From: Planifilum fulgidum
Lineage (GTDB): Bacteria; Bacillota; Bacilli; Thermoactinomycetales; DSM-44946
Direction: 5' to 3'
NCBI RefSeq assembly: GCF_900113175.1
Contig: NZ_FOOK01000024.1
Coordinates: forward strand, 1-50,810
Length of the DNA stretch: 50,810 nt
Of this stretch, positions 17,505 through 25,594 are shown piece by piece. The translations under genes and the position numbers were made by a program. The notes under the pieces are model-generated. The model worked only from the letters and a program-made list of their open reading frames with translations, was not told the DNA's origin and made no database searches. The first letter of the stretch is position 1. The number at the start of each line of letters is the position of its first letter.

Positions 17505-18338
17505 TCATTTCACGGCCCCCATCGACAGGCCGCGGACCAGGTATTTCCTCACAACCAGTCCGGCGATCACCATCGGCGTGATGATGACGGTTCCGGTGGC
17601 CATGGCCTGCCCCCAAGCGATGCCCTGCTGAGTGATCAACAGGGAGGCCGCCACCGGAATGGTTTGATTTTCGTGTCCGGAAAAGACGGAGGCGAAGAGG
17701 AAATCGTTCCAGGCAAACATCAAACACAGGATGCCGGTGGCCACCAGGCCCGGAGCGGCAGGCGGAATCACCACCCGCCAAAAGGCTTGAAACCGGCTGC
17801 ACCCGTCAATCATCGCCGCCTCTTCCAGATCGACGGGAACCTCCTTGAAGAAAATCATCATCATCCACAGCGCAAAGGGCAAATTGAACGTGGTATAGGC
17901 AAAAATCAACCCCGTCATCGTCCCGATGAGCCCCAGGTGGGTAAACATCAGGTAAAGGGGCAGCATCACGGCGGGGATGGGCGCCATGCGCGTGCTGATG
18001 ATCCAAAAGGAAATGTGCTTCTCCCCTTTAAACTTCCGACGGGCCAGGGCAAATCCCCCCAGCGTGCCCAACACCAGGGAAATCCCGGCGGAGATGACGG
18101 AAGCGATCACGCTGTTTGTCAGGTAGTGGAGGAATTTTCCCCGTTCGGAGAACATGTAGGCATAGGTGTCGAAATGGGGTTTGAAAAGAAATTTGGGCGG
18201 CATCGAAAACATGCCGGCCTGGGTTTTCAGGGAAGATAGCACCATCCAGAGGACGGGAAAGAGCGCCCATGTCAAAGCGATCCCCGCCAGGGCGTACAAA
18301 ACCAGGCCGATCGCCAATTTTCGAAAGCGCGGGGCCAT
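17505..18338 (-). CDS. Sugar/polyol ABC transporter permease, MalG type
   Basis: 277 residues, six membrane segments and the EAA loop EEAAMIDGCSRFQAFWRVVIPPAAP of CUT1 permeases. Its start abuts the stop of the first permease gene (TGAATG). Together with that subunit it forms the membrane channel for the polyol taken up by the upstream binding protein. No ATPase gene is in the operon, so it must use a shared MsmX/MalK-like ATPase coded elsewhere. Confidence 0.92.
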   Translation of the reverse strand: MAPRFRKLAIGLVLYALAGIALTWALFPVLWMVLSSLKTQAGMFSMPPKFLFKPHFDTYAYMFSERGKFLHYLTNSVIASVISAGISLVLGTLGGFALARRKFKGEKHISFWIISTRMAPIPAVMLPLYLMFTHLGLIGTMTGLIFAYTTFNLPFALWMMMIFFKEVPVDLEEAAMIDGCSRFQAFWRVVIPPAAPGLVATGILCLMFAWNDFLFASVFSGHENQTIPVAASLLITQQGIAWGQAMATGTVIITPMVIAGLVVRKYLVRGLSMGAVK

Positions 18339-19283
18339 TCATGCTTCCCCCTTCCGCATGAACCGGACAAACAGCTGTCCCAGGATGATCGTCACAAAGA
18401 GCATGGTCAGACCCAGGGCGGCGGCCGACCCGAAGTCCTGGAATCGAAAGGCCACTTCCATCAGGTGAAAGCCGATAATCTTGGTGGAGTCGGCGGGGCC
18501 GCCCTCGGTCGCGATTTTGATGGTGTCGACAAAGCGGAAAATGTCCATCATGCGAATCAGCAGCGCGAGGACGACCGTCCGGGAGATCAGCGGGAAGACG
18601 ACATGGATCAGCTTCCGCCAATAACCCGCTCCGTCCACTTCCGCCGCCTCCAGCACCTCCTCCTGAAGCGACTGCAAACCGGCGTACACGATGATGGTGA
18701 TCAGGGGCGACCACTCCCACACGTCCATGAGGATGATGGCGGGAAGGGCCGTGGAAACATCCCCCAAAATCTCGGTCTCCACGCCGATCAGCCGAAACAG
18801 CCACGCGTACAGGCCGTACGTCGAATTGAGCATGAACCGGCCCAGCAGCCCGACGACCACCGGGGCGACAAAGAGGGGAATCATCCACAAGGTCAATATC
18901 GCGTTTCTCGCCCGCGGAAGCTGATGGATCAGCAGGGCCATTCCGACCCCGACCGCCATTTCAAGGGACAAACCGCACAAGGCGTAAACCGCCGTGCGGC
19001 CCCAGGAGGCCCAGAACGTATCACTGGTGAAAACGTTTTTCCAATTTTTCAGCCCGTTGAATGCCGGTTCGTCGAAGGACAGCGTGAAATCCATCATGCT
19101 GGCATATATCATGTACATCAGCGGAAAGATGCTGATCATCGCCAGCAGCACCAGGGACGGAAGCAGCATCCAGAATTCCGTCGACCATTTTCCCGGCCCT
19201 TTTTTTCTTTGGACGCGAACCGACGGGCTCGCGTCCAAAAGCATCGGTTGCTGATATCCGTTCTCCTTGATGTTCAGGCTCAT
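18339..19283 (-). CDS. Sugar/polyol ABC transporter permease, MalF type
   Basis: 314 residues with a long cytoplasmic N-terminus (about 35 residues) and six membrane helices. The EAA loop reads EEVLEAAEVDGAGYWRKLIHVVFPL. It belongs to the CUT1 MalF-like family and is partner of the next permease. It lies 27 bp after the binding-protein gene. Confidence 0.92.
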   Translation of the reverse strand: MSLNIKENGYQQPMLLDASPSVRVQRKKGPGKWSTEFWMLLPSLVLLAMISIFPLMYMIYASMMDFTLSFDEPAFNGLKNWKNVFTSDTFWASWGRTAVYALCGLSLEMAVGVGMALLIHQLPRARNAILTLWMIPLFVAPVVVGLLGRFMLNSTYGLYAWLFRLIGVETEILGDVSTALPAIILMDVWEWSPLITIIVYAGLQSLQEEVLEAAEVDGAGYWRKLIHVVFPLISRTVVLALLIRMMDIFRFVDTIKIATEGGPADSTKIIGFHLMEVAFRFQDFGSAAALGLTMLFVTIILGQLFVRFMRKGEA

Positions 19284-19310
19284 CGGTCTCCCTCGATTCC
19301 TCTCAGCGCT

Positions 19311-20855
19311 TCAGTTTCCGGTCGCCTCATCCGATTTCTCCGCGATCGCTTTCACCGCTTGTTCCGGACTTTGTTTGCCCGCGATCATCTTGGACAGTTC
19401 GGTGAAAATGTAGGTGTCGATCTGCGGCCACTGGGGAATTTTCGGACGCATATAGGTGTTTTCCGGTTTCCACGCTTCCAGCACCGCTTTCATCGAAAGC
19501 AGGTTCGGCATTTCCTCGGCTTCTTTCGTCCCGGCCTCCATCCCCCTTTTCACGTCGGGAAGCGCATATACGGAGGAACGGGTCGGCGTCGAACCGCCCT
19601 GCTCGGATTTCAAAATCATGTACTGGGTTTGCGGAGACGTGGCCCACACCAGGAACAGCCAGGCCGCTTTCTTTTCCTCGTCGCTGGCGTATTTGTTGAT
19701 GCCGATGCCGGTTCCGCCAAAGATGTTCGCGCTTCTGACCTTCCCCTTCGGCAGAATCGTCCAGCCGACCTTTCCGGCCACCTTGGACTTTTCCCCGCTT
19801 TCAAACATGGCGGAAAACTCGTGCCACTCGGGAGCCATGGCGATTTCGCCGGCGGCGAAGGCCTCGGCCAATCCGTTCCAATCCCAGGAGGTGCTTCCCG
19901 GCGCCGCCTCCTTCAACAGCTTGTTGTAAAATTCGGCCGACTCAAGGGCTTCTTTGGAGGTCATCGCGGATTTTCCGGGATTGCTTGTCCCGATCGTGCC
20001 CACATCCTTTTTCTCGAAATAATCTCCCCCGTTGGCGGCCAGAATGTTGCTGAAATCGCACATCAATGAATCGTACTGCTTGGCCTGGTGACCCGTTCCG
20101 TATTTCACCTCGGTGATGACGCCCTCTTTCACTTTTTGATTGATCCATTTGGCAATCTCGTAATATTGATCCCAGGTCATGCCGGGCCGGGGGGTCCAAT
20201 CATACCCCTTTTCCTTCATGAACAAATCCTTGTATTTCTCGAACACATCCTTCCGATAGGCCAAAACCATCGTCGGATTGTCGTAGGGCAAAGCCAGCAG
20301 TTGCTCCTTGTTTCCCATGTGCCCGAGGGCTTCCAACTGGACGGGGATGAAATCCTCCACTCCCCCGGGAATATGGGGCATGGTCGGTTCGTTGTTGAAC
20401 AGGTTCAAATCCACGAAGTGCTGGGAATACTTGGCGAGAATCTGGTAAGGATCCGCATAGATGACGTGGTATTTTGAGGATTTGGCATTGAAATCGAGGC
20501 TCACCTTCTCGACGACCGTGCCCAGGTCGCTCTGTTCGATGTTGACCTTGATGCCCGTCACCTTTTCAAACTTGTCGATATTGGCGGCAATGGCCGAAGA
20601 AGGCGGGGTGTTCTCGGAAATGACATTGATCTGGATTCCCTTGAACTGTTGCCAATCAAAGCCTTCAGGCGCCTGGATTTTGGGCAGCCCTTCCACCCAT
20701 CCCTCAAAGGGGGCGTCGACCAATTTGTCGGGATTGATCTGGTCGGCGTTCTTGCTCTTCGTATCGATGCTTTCTCCCCCCGAAGAGCACGCCGTCGCCA
20801 ACATGACAAGCGCCAAAAGCAATGCGCCTAAGCGGAAGGCTCTTCGCTTCTTCAT
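19311..20855 (-). CDS. Polyol/sugar-binding lipoprotein of a CUT1 ABC importer
   Basis: 514 residues. The lipoprotein signal is MKKRRAFRLGALLLALVMLA followed by TACSSGG, with lipidation at the Cys. The mature protein has the family-1 solute-binding pattern (KVTGIKVNIEQSDLGTVVEK; LADPYQ-like regions; EIAMAPEWHEFSAMFESGE; NIFGGTGIGINKYASDEEKK). The start has AGGGGGGAAG 4 nt upstream. Dehydrogenases and a fructokinase downstream point to a hexitol such as mannitol or sorbitol. First gene of an operon of at least five genes, with a cre-controlled promoter 40 nt upstream. Confidence 0.9.
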   Translation of the reverse strand: MKKRRAFRLGALLLALVMLATACSSGGESIDTKSKNADQINPDKLVDAPFEGWVEGLPKIQAPEGFDWQQFKGIQINVISENTPPSSAIAANIDKFEKVTGIKVNIEQSDLGTVVEKVSLDFNAKSSKYHVIYADPYQILAKYSQHFVDLNLFNNEPTMPHIPGGVEDFIPVQLEALGHMGNKEQLLALPYDNPTMVLAYRKDVFEKYKDLFMKEKGYDWTPRPGMTWDQYYEIAKWINQKVKEGVITEVKYGTGHQAKQYDSLMCDFSNILAANGGDYFEKKDVGTIGTSNPGKSAMTSKEALESAEFYNKLLKEAAPGSTSWDWNGLAEAFAAGEIAMAPEWHEFSAMFESGEKSKVAGKVGWTILPKGKVRSANIFGGTGIGINKYASDEEKKAAWLFLVWATSPQTQYMILKSEQGGSTPTRSSVYALPDVKRGMEAGTKEAEEMPNLLSMKAVLEAWKPENTYMRPKIPQWPQIDTYIFTELSKMIAGKQSPEQAVKAIAEKSDEATGN

Positions 20856-20881
20856 CTGCTTCCCCCCTGGGTGAGACGAGT

Positions 20882-20900
20882 TGTTGACGCTTTCATTATA
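20882..20900 (-). promoter_or_regulatory. -10 box and overlapping cre (CcpA) operator of the polyol operon
   Basis: The minus strand has TATAAT at 20900-20895 and, overlapping it, ATGAAAGCGTCAACA (20896-20882). This matches the Bacillus cre consensus WTGNAANCGNWNNCW at 14 of 15 positions. The position, across the transcription start, is that of classical CcpA repression by glucose. The -35 is weak, which suits an activator-dependent promoter. Confidence 0.72.
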
Positions 20901-20930
20901 GATCGAATTTCATGAATCGACGGAATGGAG

Positions 20931-20963
20931 ATGGCGCATCTTTGGCGCATGCGGATGTGACAA
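20931..20963 (-). promoter_or_regulatory. Putative MtlR activator site upstream of the polyol promoter
   Basis: About 30-65 bp upstream of the -10 the minus strand has TTGTCACA (20963-20956), then 6 bp, then TGCGCCAA (20949-20942), resembling the two halves of the MtlR consensus TTGNCACA/TGTGNCAA as I recall it from Bacillus (4-bp spacer there). A third half, TGCGCCAT (20938-20931), repeats the second exactly 11 bp (one helical turn) on. Activator position and a linked mtlR gene support the call. The spacer mismatch is a caveat. Confidence 0.5.
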
Positions 20964-21013
20964 TTCTTTAAGATTTCCCGCCGGGAAAACCGAAAAACCC
21001 TTTCACCGGAAAC

Positions 21014-21040
21014 AAAAGACACGCCTGTCGCGTGCCTTTT
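21014..21040 (-). terminator. Terminator of the yhf-like operon
   Basis: On the minus strand AAAAGGCACGC and GCGTGTCTTTT form an 11-bp stem (one G-U pair) with a 5-nt loop, ending in TTTTG. It lies 74 nt after the yhfW stop and separates the operon from the polyol promoter. Confidence 0.75.
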
Positions 21041-21113
21041 CACTTATCGCTTGAATGATTCGCACATGCCTGCGCCAACTTTCCCGGCGGGACAGGGCAT
21101 CCGATTTTCTTCA

Positions 21114-22328
21114 TCACCGGATCAGCGAATAAAAACTGCTTCCGTTCTCCGGCGGAGGGACGGAAAAGAAATCAGCAACGGTGGCCGCGATGTCGGACAA
21201 GGTGTCCCGCTCCCCCACATCTCCGCCCCGCAGGGACTTGCCGTAGGCAAGCAGGAACGTTTTTTCCCGGGTGTGCCCGCTGTGACCGATGGTCGGATCG
21301 TTGCCGTGGTCGGCGCTGATCATCAGCAGATCCTCCTCCGACATCCCCTTGAGGATGACGGACAAAGCCTTGTCCACTTCCATGATCTTTTGCGCATACC
21401 GGTCCACATCCTGGGCGTGTCCGGCCAGATCCGTCTCCTGCACCGTGGCCGCAATCAGCCCCTCTTCCACCCAATCCATGGCCTCGATGACGGACCGCAT
21501 CACCCGGTCCGTTTCCACCGCCGGAATCCGCCGGGCCCCTTCGCAGGTGATCACATCCTGCATCTTTCCGATCAGGCAGACCTCTTTCCCCGACTCGACG
21601 AGAATGCTGCTGACCTGGGTCTTCGGATTGACGCCGTACCCCATATGGCGAACCTGATACCCGCGCCCATAGACGCCCGATTTCGGCGAATTCACCCCGA
21701 CGAGCCCGTCGGAGCGCCGCTCGACGCTCTCCCGGATCCGCTCGGGGGAAACCCCCTTCCCGCCCAGGGCGATGACGCGGCTCACTTTCACCGCCGAGCG
21801 GACAATCTCGCCGATCCTCAGGACCTCGTCGAAGGAAATGCGGTCCAGCGGCGCCGTCACGTTGTAAATCTGGCCGTAGTCGGTTTCGATGTTGTCGGCG
21901 ATCACCACGAGATCATTGACCAGAAGATAGGGCAGCGCCGGATCGGGGACCTCCACTTGGTATCCCCGCTGGGCAAGGGCAGCGCGAACCGTCTCCATAT
22001 TTTTCGCGAAGGGCTCCCTCCGGGGTTTTCGGGGAGCGGTGCCCATGATTTCCTGGTGCCCCGCATAACTGTCGGCTCCGTCATGCTGCAGGCGCAGGGT
22101 GCCGAATCCCGCCCTGGGTTCGCCGGCGGCCGGTTTCAACCGGGGATGGCGCAAAATGCGGTTGATCCCCAGCCATTCCAGCTGCGGAATCCGGATCTCC
22201 TTCGCCCGATCCAGGATGTGATAAAAGGTGTTGGCTCCCCGGTCCTGCTTGCGCGACGGAAAGATGTCGTCCATCGCTCCGACTCCGAGGCTGTCCAAAA
22301 TCAGGAGGATCGCTCGCCGTCTGCCCAT
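21114..22328 (-). CDS. yhfW: Phosphopentomutase-like metalloenzyme (YhfW family)
   Basis: 404 residues, alkaline-phosphatase superfamily, DeoB branch. Metal-binding elements are visible in order: LLILDSLGVGAMDD at the N-terminus, a GADSYAGHQEIMGTAP segment at the phospho-acceptor region (DeoB has a Thr-containing variant), TDLAGHAQDVDRY, and SADHGNDPTIGHSGHTREKT. These would hold two Mn ions for phosphoryl transfer. It matches E. coli YhfW rather than true DeoB, whose operon partners (nucleoside phosphorylases) are missing. It starts inside the last 28 nt of the preceding yhfX gene with GGAGGCGG upstream. Last gene of the operon; likely a phosphomutase of an unknown phosphorylated intermediate. 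Confidence 0.85.
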   Translation of the reverse strand: MGRRRAILLILDSLGVGAMDDIFPSRKQDRGANTFYHILDRAKEIRIPQLEWLGINRILRHPRLKPAAGEPRAGFGTLRLQHDGADSYAGHQEIMGTAPRKPRREPFAKNMETVRAALAQRGYQVEVPDPALPYLLVNDLVVIADNIETDYGQIYNVTAPLDRISFDEVLRIGEIVRSAVKVSRVIALGGKGVSPERIRESVERRSDGLVGVNSPKSGVYGRGYQVRHMGYGVNPKTQVSSILVESGKEVCLIGKMQDVITCEGARRIPAVETDRVMRSVIEAMDWVEEGLIAATVQETDLAGHAQDVDRYAQKIMEVDKALSVILKGMSEEDLLMISADHGNDPTIGHSGHTREKTFLLAYGKSLRGGDVGERDTLSDIAATVADFFSVPPPENGSSFYSLIR

Positions 22329-23515
22329 TTTTCCGCCTCCTCCGTCAACGGTTTTCCCAAGCTGTCGTAGATTGCCTTCAGCGACGGCCGCCCCCGCTGG
22401 ATTCCCTCCACCAGCGCCACCTGACTGCGCGTGACAAAGATTTGGGTGCGAAAAGCGAAAACCGCCGTGTCCCCCACTTCGATCCGGTGACCCGTCCGAT
22501 CAAGCGCCCCGTAGTAATCGATGAACTGGGGCGGCGTCTCCCGCACCCGAACCCGGCGGTCCATCATCCCGGGAAACGTCTTCCCGACGATCGCCTCCCT
22601 CGCCCGGGAGCGCCGGTAAAACCCGCCCCCGTACACATAGGCGCGCTCCCCGTCCAGATGGGAAACTTCGCTCACATACACCATGGCCGGCAATTCGGGC
22701 TGATCCCCCCGCTGGTGCAGGGGGGTCGTCCCGGTCAACGCATGGCCCGGCTCGCCGTGGGTCGCCCCCAACTCCTTCAATATCGGAATGGTGGAGACGC
22801 ACGTGGCGCTGGGCATGTTGATCTGCTCCAGGGAGATCCCCAGCTCCTCCGACAGCCGCTCGGCGCAGCGGAGGACCGTATGGGCGTTGGCCAGGGGCTG
22901 GACATCGCCGCGGTCCGGATCGTACAGCAAACAGGGAAATCCCGTGACTCCCGCGATGCGGACGCCGGGCAAGCGAAGGATTTCCCGGGCGGCCTCGATC
23001 AACCCGCTTTCCCGGAATCCGCCCTGCTGCCCCTCGTACAAGACATCCTCGGGCCCGACCACCCGAAGCAACAACTTTTGCGTTCGGCCCATCCTTTGGG
23101 CCACTCGGGAAATTTGCGCCGCCTTTTCCACGGAATAGACGGTCACCACTTCCGGCCGGTAGGAAAGAATCTCCTCAATCATCCCGGAGGGGATCTGCAC
23201 CAGGTGGCCCACATTTCCCAAGGGGATGCCCGACCGGCCCAGCAGGCGGGCTTCCCAGGGGTCGACGGCCACCGCACGCGGAATGCCGCTGGCGGCGATC
23301 AACCGGGCCACTTCGGGATTGCGGCCGATTTGTTTTGTCATCATGTAGAGCCGGATTCCGGCCCGGGCCGCCGCCCGGGCCAGGAGGCGGGCGTTGTAGG
23401 CAATCGCATCCAAGTCCAACACGTAGGTGTTCGGGGGAATGGTGCCGCTTCTGTGCAAGTCCACCGCCGCTTCAACCAGTGCCGGATTTCTCTTCAAGGT
23501 AACCGATAGAAACAT
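22301..23515 (-). CDS. yhfX: Alanine-racemase-like fold III PLP enzyme (YhfX family)
   Basis: 404 residues. The TIM-barrel start TYVLDLDAIAYNARLLARAA and PLP-lysine Lys61 in LYMMTKQIGRNP are those of fold-type III PLP enzymes. HGEPGHALTGTTPLHQRG and the C-terminal domain (DTAVFAFRTQIFVTRSQVAL) match YhfX. The start abuts the yhfS stop (TAAATG) with GAGGTG upstream. It probably racemises or epimerises an amino acid or related amine, but unlike Alr its substrate is unknown. Together with yhfS it forms a pair of PLP enzymes of different fold in one operon. Confidence 0.85.
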   Translation of the reverse strand: MFLSVTLKRNPALVEAAVDLHRSGTIPPNTYVLDLDAIAYNARLLARAAARAGIRLYMMTKQIGRNPEVARLIAASGIPRAVAVDPWEARLLGRSGIPLGNVGHLVQIPSGMIEEILSYRPEVVTVYSVEKAAQISRVAQRMGRTQKLLLRVVGPEDVLYEGQQGGFRESGLIEAAREILRLPGVRIAGVTGFPCLLYDPDRGDVQPLANAHTVLRCAERLSEELGISLEQINMPSATCVSTIPILKELGATHGEPGHALTGTTPLHQRGDQPELPAMVYVSEVSHLDGERAYVYGGGFYRRSRAREAIVGKTFPGMMDRRVRVRETPPQFIDYYGALDRTGHRIEVGDTAVFAFRTQIFVTRSQVALVEGIQRGRPSLKAIYDSLGKPLTEEAEKWADGERSS

Positions 23516-24628
23516 TTACACCTCGCCTCTATCTTCAAGATCGCTCAGCGCCTTTCTCAAGATCTCGATCACCAGATCGGCCCCCGAGCGCATCGGATTG
23601 ATGCGGACAGCCCTTTCCGCCAGCTCCGGACGGCTTTCCAGGAAACTGCCGGACACCCGGTACACCATGGGAAGAATCTCATAACGGGATTCCGCCCCGA
23701 CCGGATAGATCGCCGCGCCGTGCCGCTCACAGGCCCGGATCAGAGCGGGGGCGATCGGCCGCCTCAACTCCGCGATCACATTTTTGGATTGGGCATTGGT
23801 GATGTACGCCCGTTTCACTTCCGGAACGACTCCGGCGTTGAGCAGCTTGCAAAGCCGCTCCGTCTGTTCGTTTTGCACCGCGAAGGCGACCGGCGCCAGC
23901 ACGAGGGAGCGAAGAAGCTCCATCGCTTCGAACCCCTGCACCTGCCCGCCTCCGGAATAATTCCGCTCGTGAATTTTCCGGATTCCCTCCCCTTTCCCGA
24001 CGACGATCCCGATCCCGGGAGGACCGAGCAACTTGAACCCGGAGAAACAGGAATAGCAGGCCCCCAATTCGACACCGATTCGCGGCACCTTCAGGGCGGT
24101 GTAATTGTCGTCCACGACGATGGGGAGATCGGGCCGCTCGGCGCGCACCCGCCGGATCACATCGCCGAGATCGTAATCATCCGTCGGCTGCTGACGGGAA
24201 TGCTGGACATAAAAGAGGCGGCATTCCCTATGTTTCTTCAAAGCGTCCCGCAACCGGTCCGGATCGTTGTAATCGACGGGCACCGGATTGAGCCCCATGA
24301 GCCGCACCGTCTCCTGCGTGGTCTTGTACATCGGCCCCGTGTGGGCGAAGAAGGCATCCCCCGGCTCGAGGAGGACGCTCAGCGCGGAGCGGATCGCCCC
24401 GGTGCCGGCGCCGCGGACGAGGGCGCAGGCTTCCGCCCGAAAAAACCTTGCCAGCACCCGCTCCACCTTTTCCGTCTGGAGCGGGCGGCCCGGTCCGGGA
24501 ACAACACCCACATCCCCCTGCTGAAAGAACTCCCGCCCCGTGAATTCCTCGGCAATCAAGGCGGTCAACTCAAATTGTTTCTGCTTCGCCTGTTGGATGT
24601 TCATCGTCGTCAATACCGGATCGCCCAT
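23516..24628 (-). CDS. yhfS: Fold I PLP-dependent enzyme (YhfS family)
   Basis: 370 residues; the ATG at 24628 follows AGGAGG at 8 nt. It is an aminotransferase/Cys-Met-metabolism-like fold: RGAGTGAIRSAL (cofactor phosphate loop), IVVDDNYTALK with Asp173/Asp174 near the pyridine nitrogen, and the Schiff-base Lys199 in CFSGFKLLGPPGIG. The family is close to E. coli YhfS, whose reaction is not known to me. A lyase, transaminase or selenocysteine-synthase-like reaction is possible. It is 12 bp after php. Confidence 0.85.
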   Translation of the reverse strand: MGDPVLTTMNIQQAKQKQFELTALIAEEFTGREFFQQGDVGVVPGPGRPLQTEKVERVLARFFRAEACALVRGAGTGAIRSALSVLLEPGDAFFAHTGPMYKTTQETVRLMGLNPVPVDYNDPDRLRDALKKHRECRLFYVQHSRQQPTDDYDLGDVIRRVRAERPDLPIVVDDNYTALKVPRIGVELGACYSCFSGFKLLGPPGIGIVVGKGEGIRKIHERNYSGGGQVQGFEAMELLRSLVLAPVAFAVQNEQTERLCKLLNAGVVPEVKRAYITNAQSKNVIAELRRPIAPALIRACERHGAAIYPVGAESRYEILPMVYRVSGSFLESRPELAERAVRINPMRSGADLVIEILRKALSDLEDRGEV

Positions 24629-24640
24629 CGCAACAACCTC

Positions 24641-25555
24641 CTAAAAGGACAGGAAACGGCGCGGATTCTCCACCAACATCGTCTCGATCTCCCGCCTGGA
24701 CACGCCGCCATCCAGCAATCTCGGGATGAACCGGGTGAAAAGGTATTCATATCCGAAACCGCCGTTGACCTTCAGATAGGATTTCTTCGTGATGTCGCAG
24801 GACAGCATCAGCTGTCCGACATACCCCCTGTCCAGCAGATACAACAGATCGGACAGCCGCTCCGACTCGGGGCGGTAGTTGTTCTTGCCGATGGTGTCGA
24901 ACTGGATGTAAACCCCCGCCTTCAACATCGTTTCATACTCCGCGCGGTTTCCGTTTAAATCCTGGTGGCCGATGGAGACCTTGGAAAGGTCCGCCCCCAA
25001 TTCGTCAAACAACCTCACCTGCACAGGCCCCAGTGTCCCCAGCTCGCAATGGGTGCTGAGGGGAGCTCCCGTCCGCTTTTGGGCCCGGGCGGCGGCCCGG
25101 AACACCTTCTCCTCCTCGGCGGTCATCTCGTTCAGGCTGCTGCCGATTTCGGCGATGATTCCGGCCCTCACCCCGGTATCCCCGATTCCCTCCGTCAGTT
25201 CCCGCACGAACAGCTCCTCGATTTCCTCTTCGCTTTGCTCTTTTACTTCTTCCGGGTAATAGGTCTGCTTGTAGTAGCCGGTGGCCGCCACAATCGGAAG
25301 GCCGTGCCGTTCGGACATCCGCCGCAGGGCTTCCACATCCCGTCCCATGCCGCGATTCGTCACCTCGACGATTCCCCCGCAACCCGCCGCCTTCAGCCCC
25401 TCCAACTCCCGGTCCATTTCCTCCGAATCCGACAGGATGGGGTCGTCATCCCGCCGGATTCGGGACAGGTCCAGAACCAGGTGTTCGTGAATCATGGTCG
25501 GACCAAAAGATTCCGGGGAAATGTCCCCGGTGACCGTGCGAATTGTTTTCGTCAT
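24641..25555 (-). CDS. php: Phosphotriesterase-homology protein (Php)
   Basis: 304 residues, amidohydrolase TIM barrel. Metal ligands are visible as His23/His25 (TMIHEHLVLD), Glu136 (IIAEIGSS) as the bridging residue, His169 (LSTHCE), His197 (SIGHQD) and Asp254 (LSCDITKKSY). Having Glu instead of the carbamylated Lys of true phosphotriesterase is the feature of E. coli Php. The start has GGGAAGGGATCGG before it. Members of this family with known activity are lactonases or esterases. Its neighbours suggest it opens a lactone or hydrolyses a phosphoester in an unknown catabolic route. Confidence 0.88.
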   Translation of the reverse strand: MTKTIRTVTGDISPESFGPTMIHEHLVLDLSRIRRDDDPILSDSEEMDRELEGLKAAGCGGIVEVTNRGMGRDVEALRRMSERHGLPIVAATGYYKQTYYPEEVKEQSEEEIEELFVRELTEGIGDTGVRAGIIAEIGSSLNEMTAEEEKVFRAAARAQKRTGAPLSTHCELGTLGPVQVRLFDELGADLSKVSIGHQDLNGNRAEYETMLKAGVYIQFDTIGKNNYRPESERLSDLLYLLDRGYVGQLMLSCDITKKSYLKVNGGFGYEYLFTRFIPRLLDGGVSRREIETMLVENPRRFLSF

Positions 25556-25594
25556 ATCCGATCCCTTCCCGATGAAATATTTTCCGCCTTGCCC

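Noticed and set aside
21114-22328. True phosphopentomutase DeoB
   Set aside because: The fold is DeoB-like, but partners for nucleoside breakdown are absent and the eight-gene context matches YhfW.
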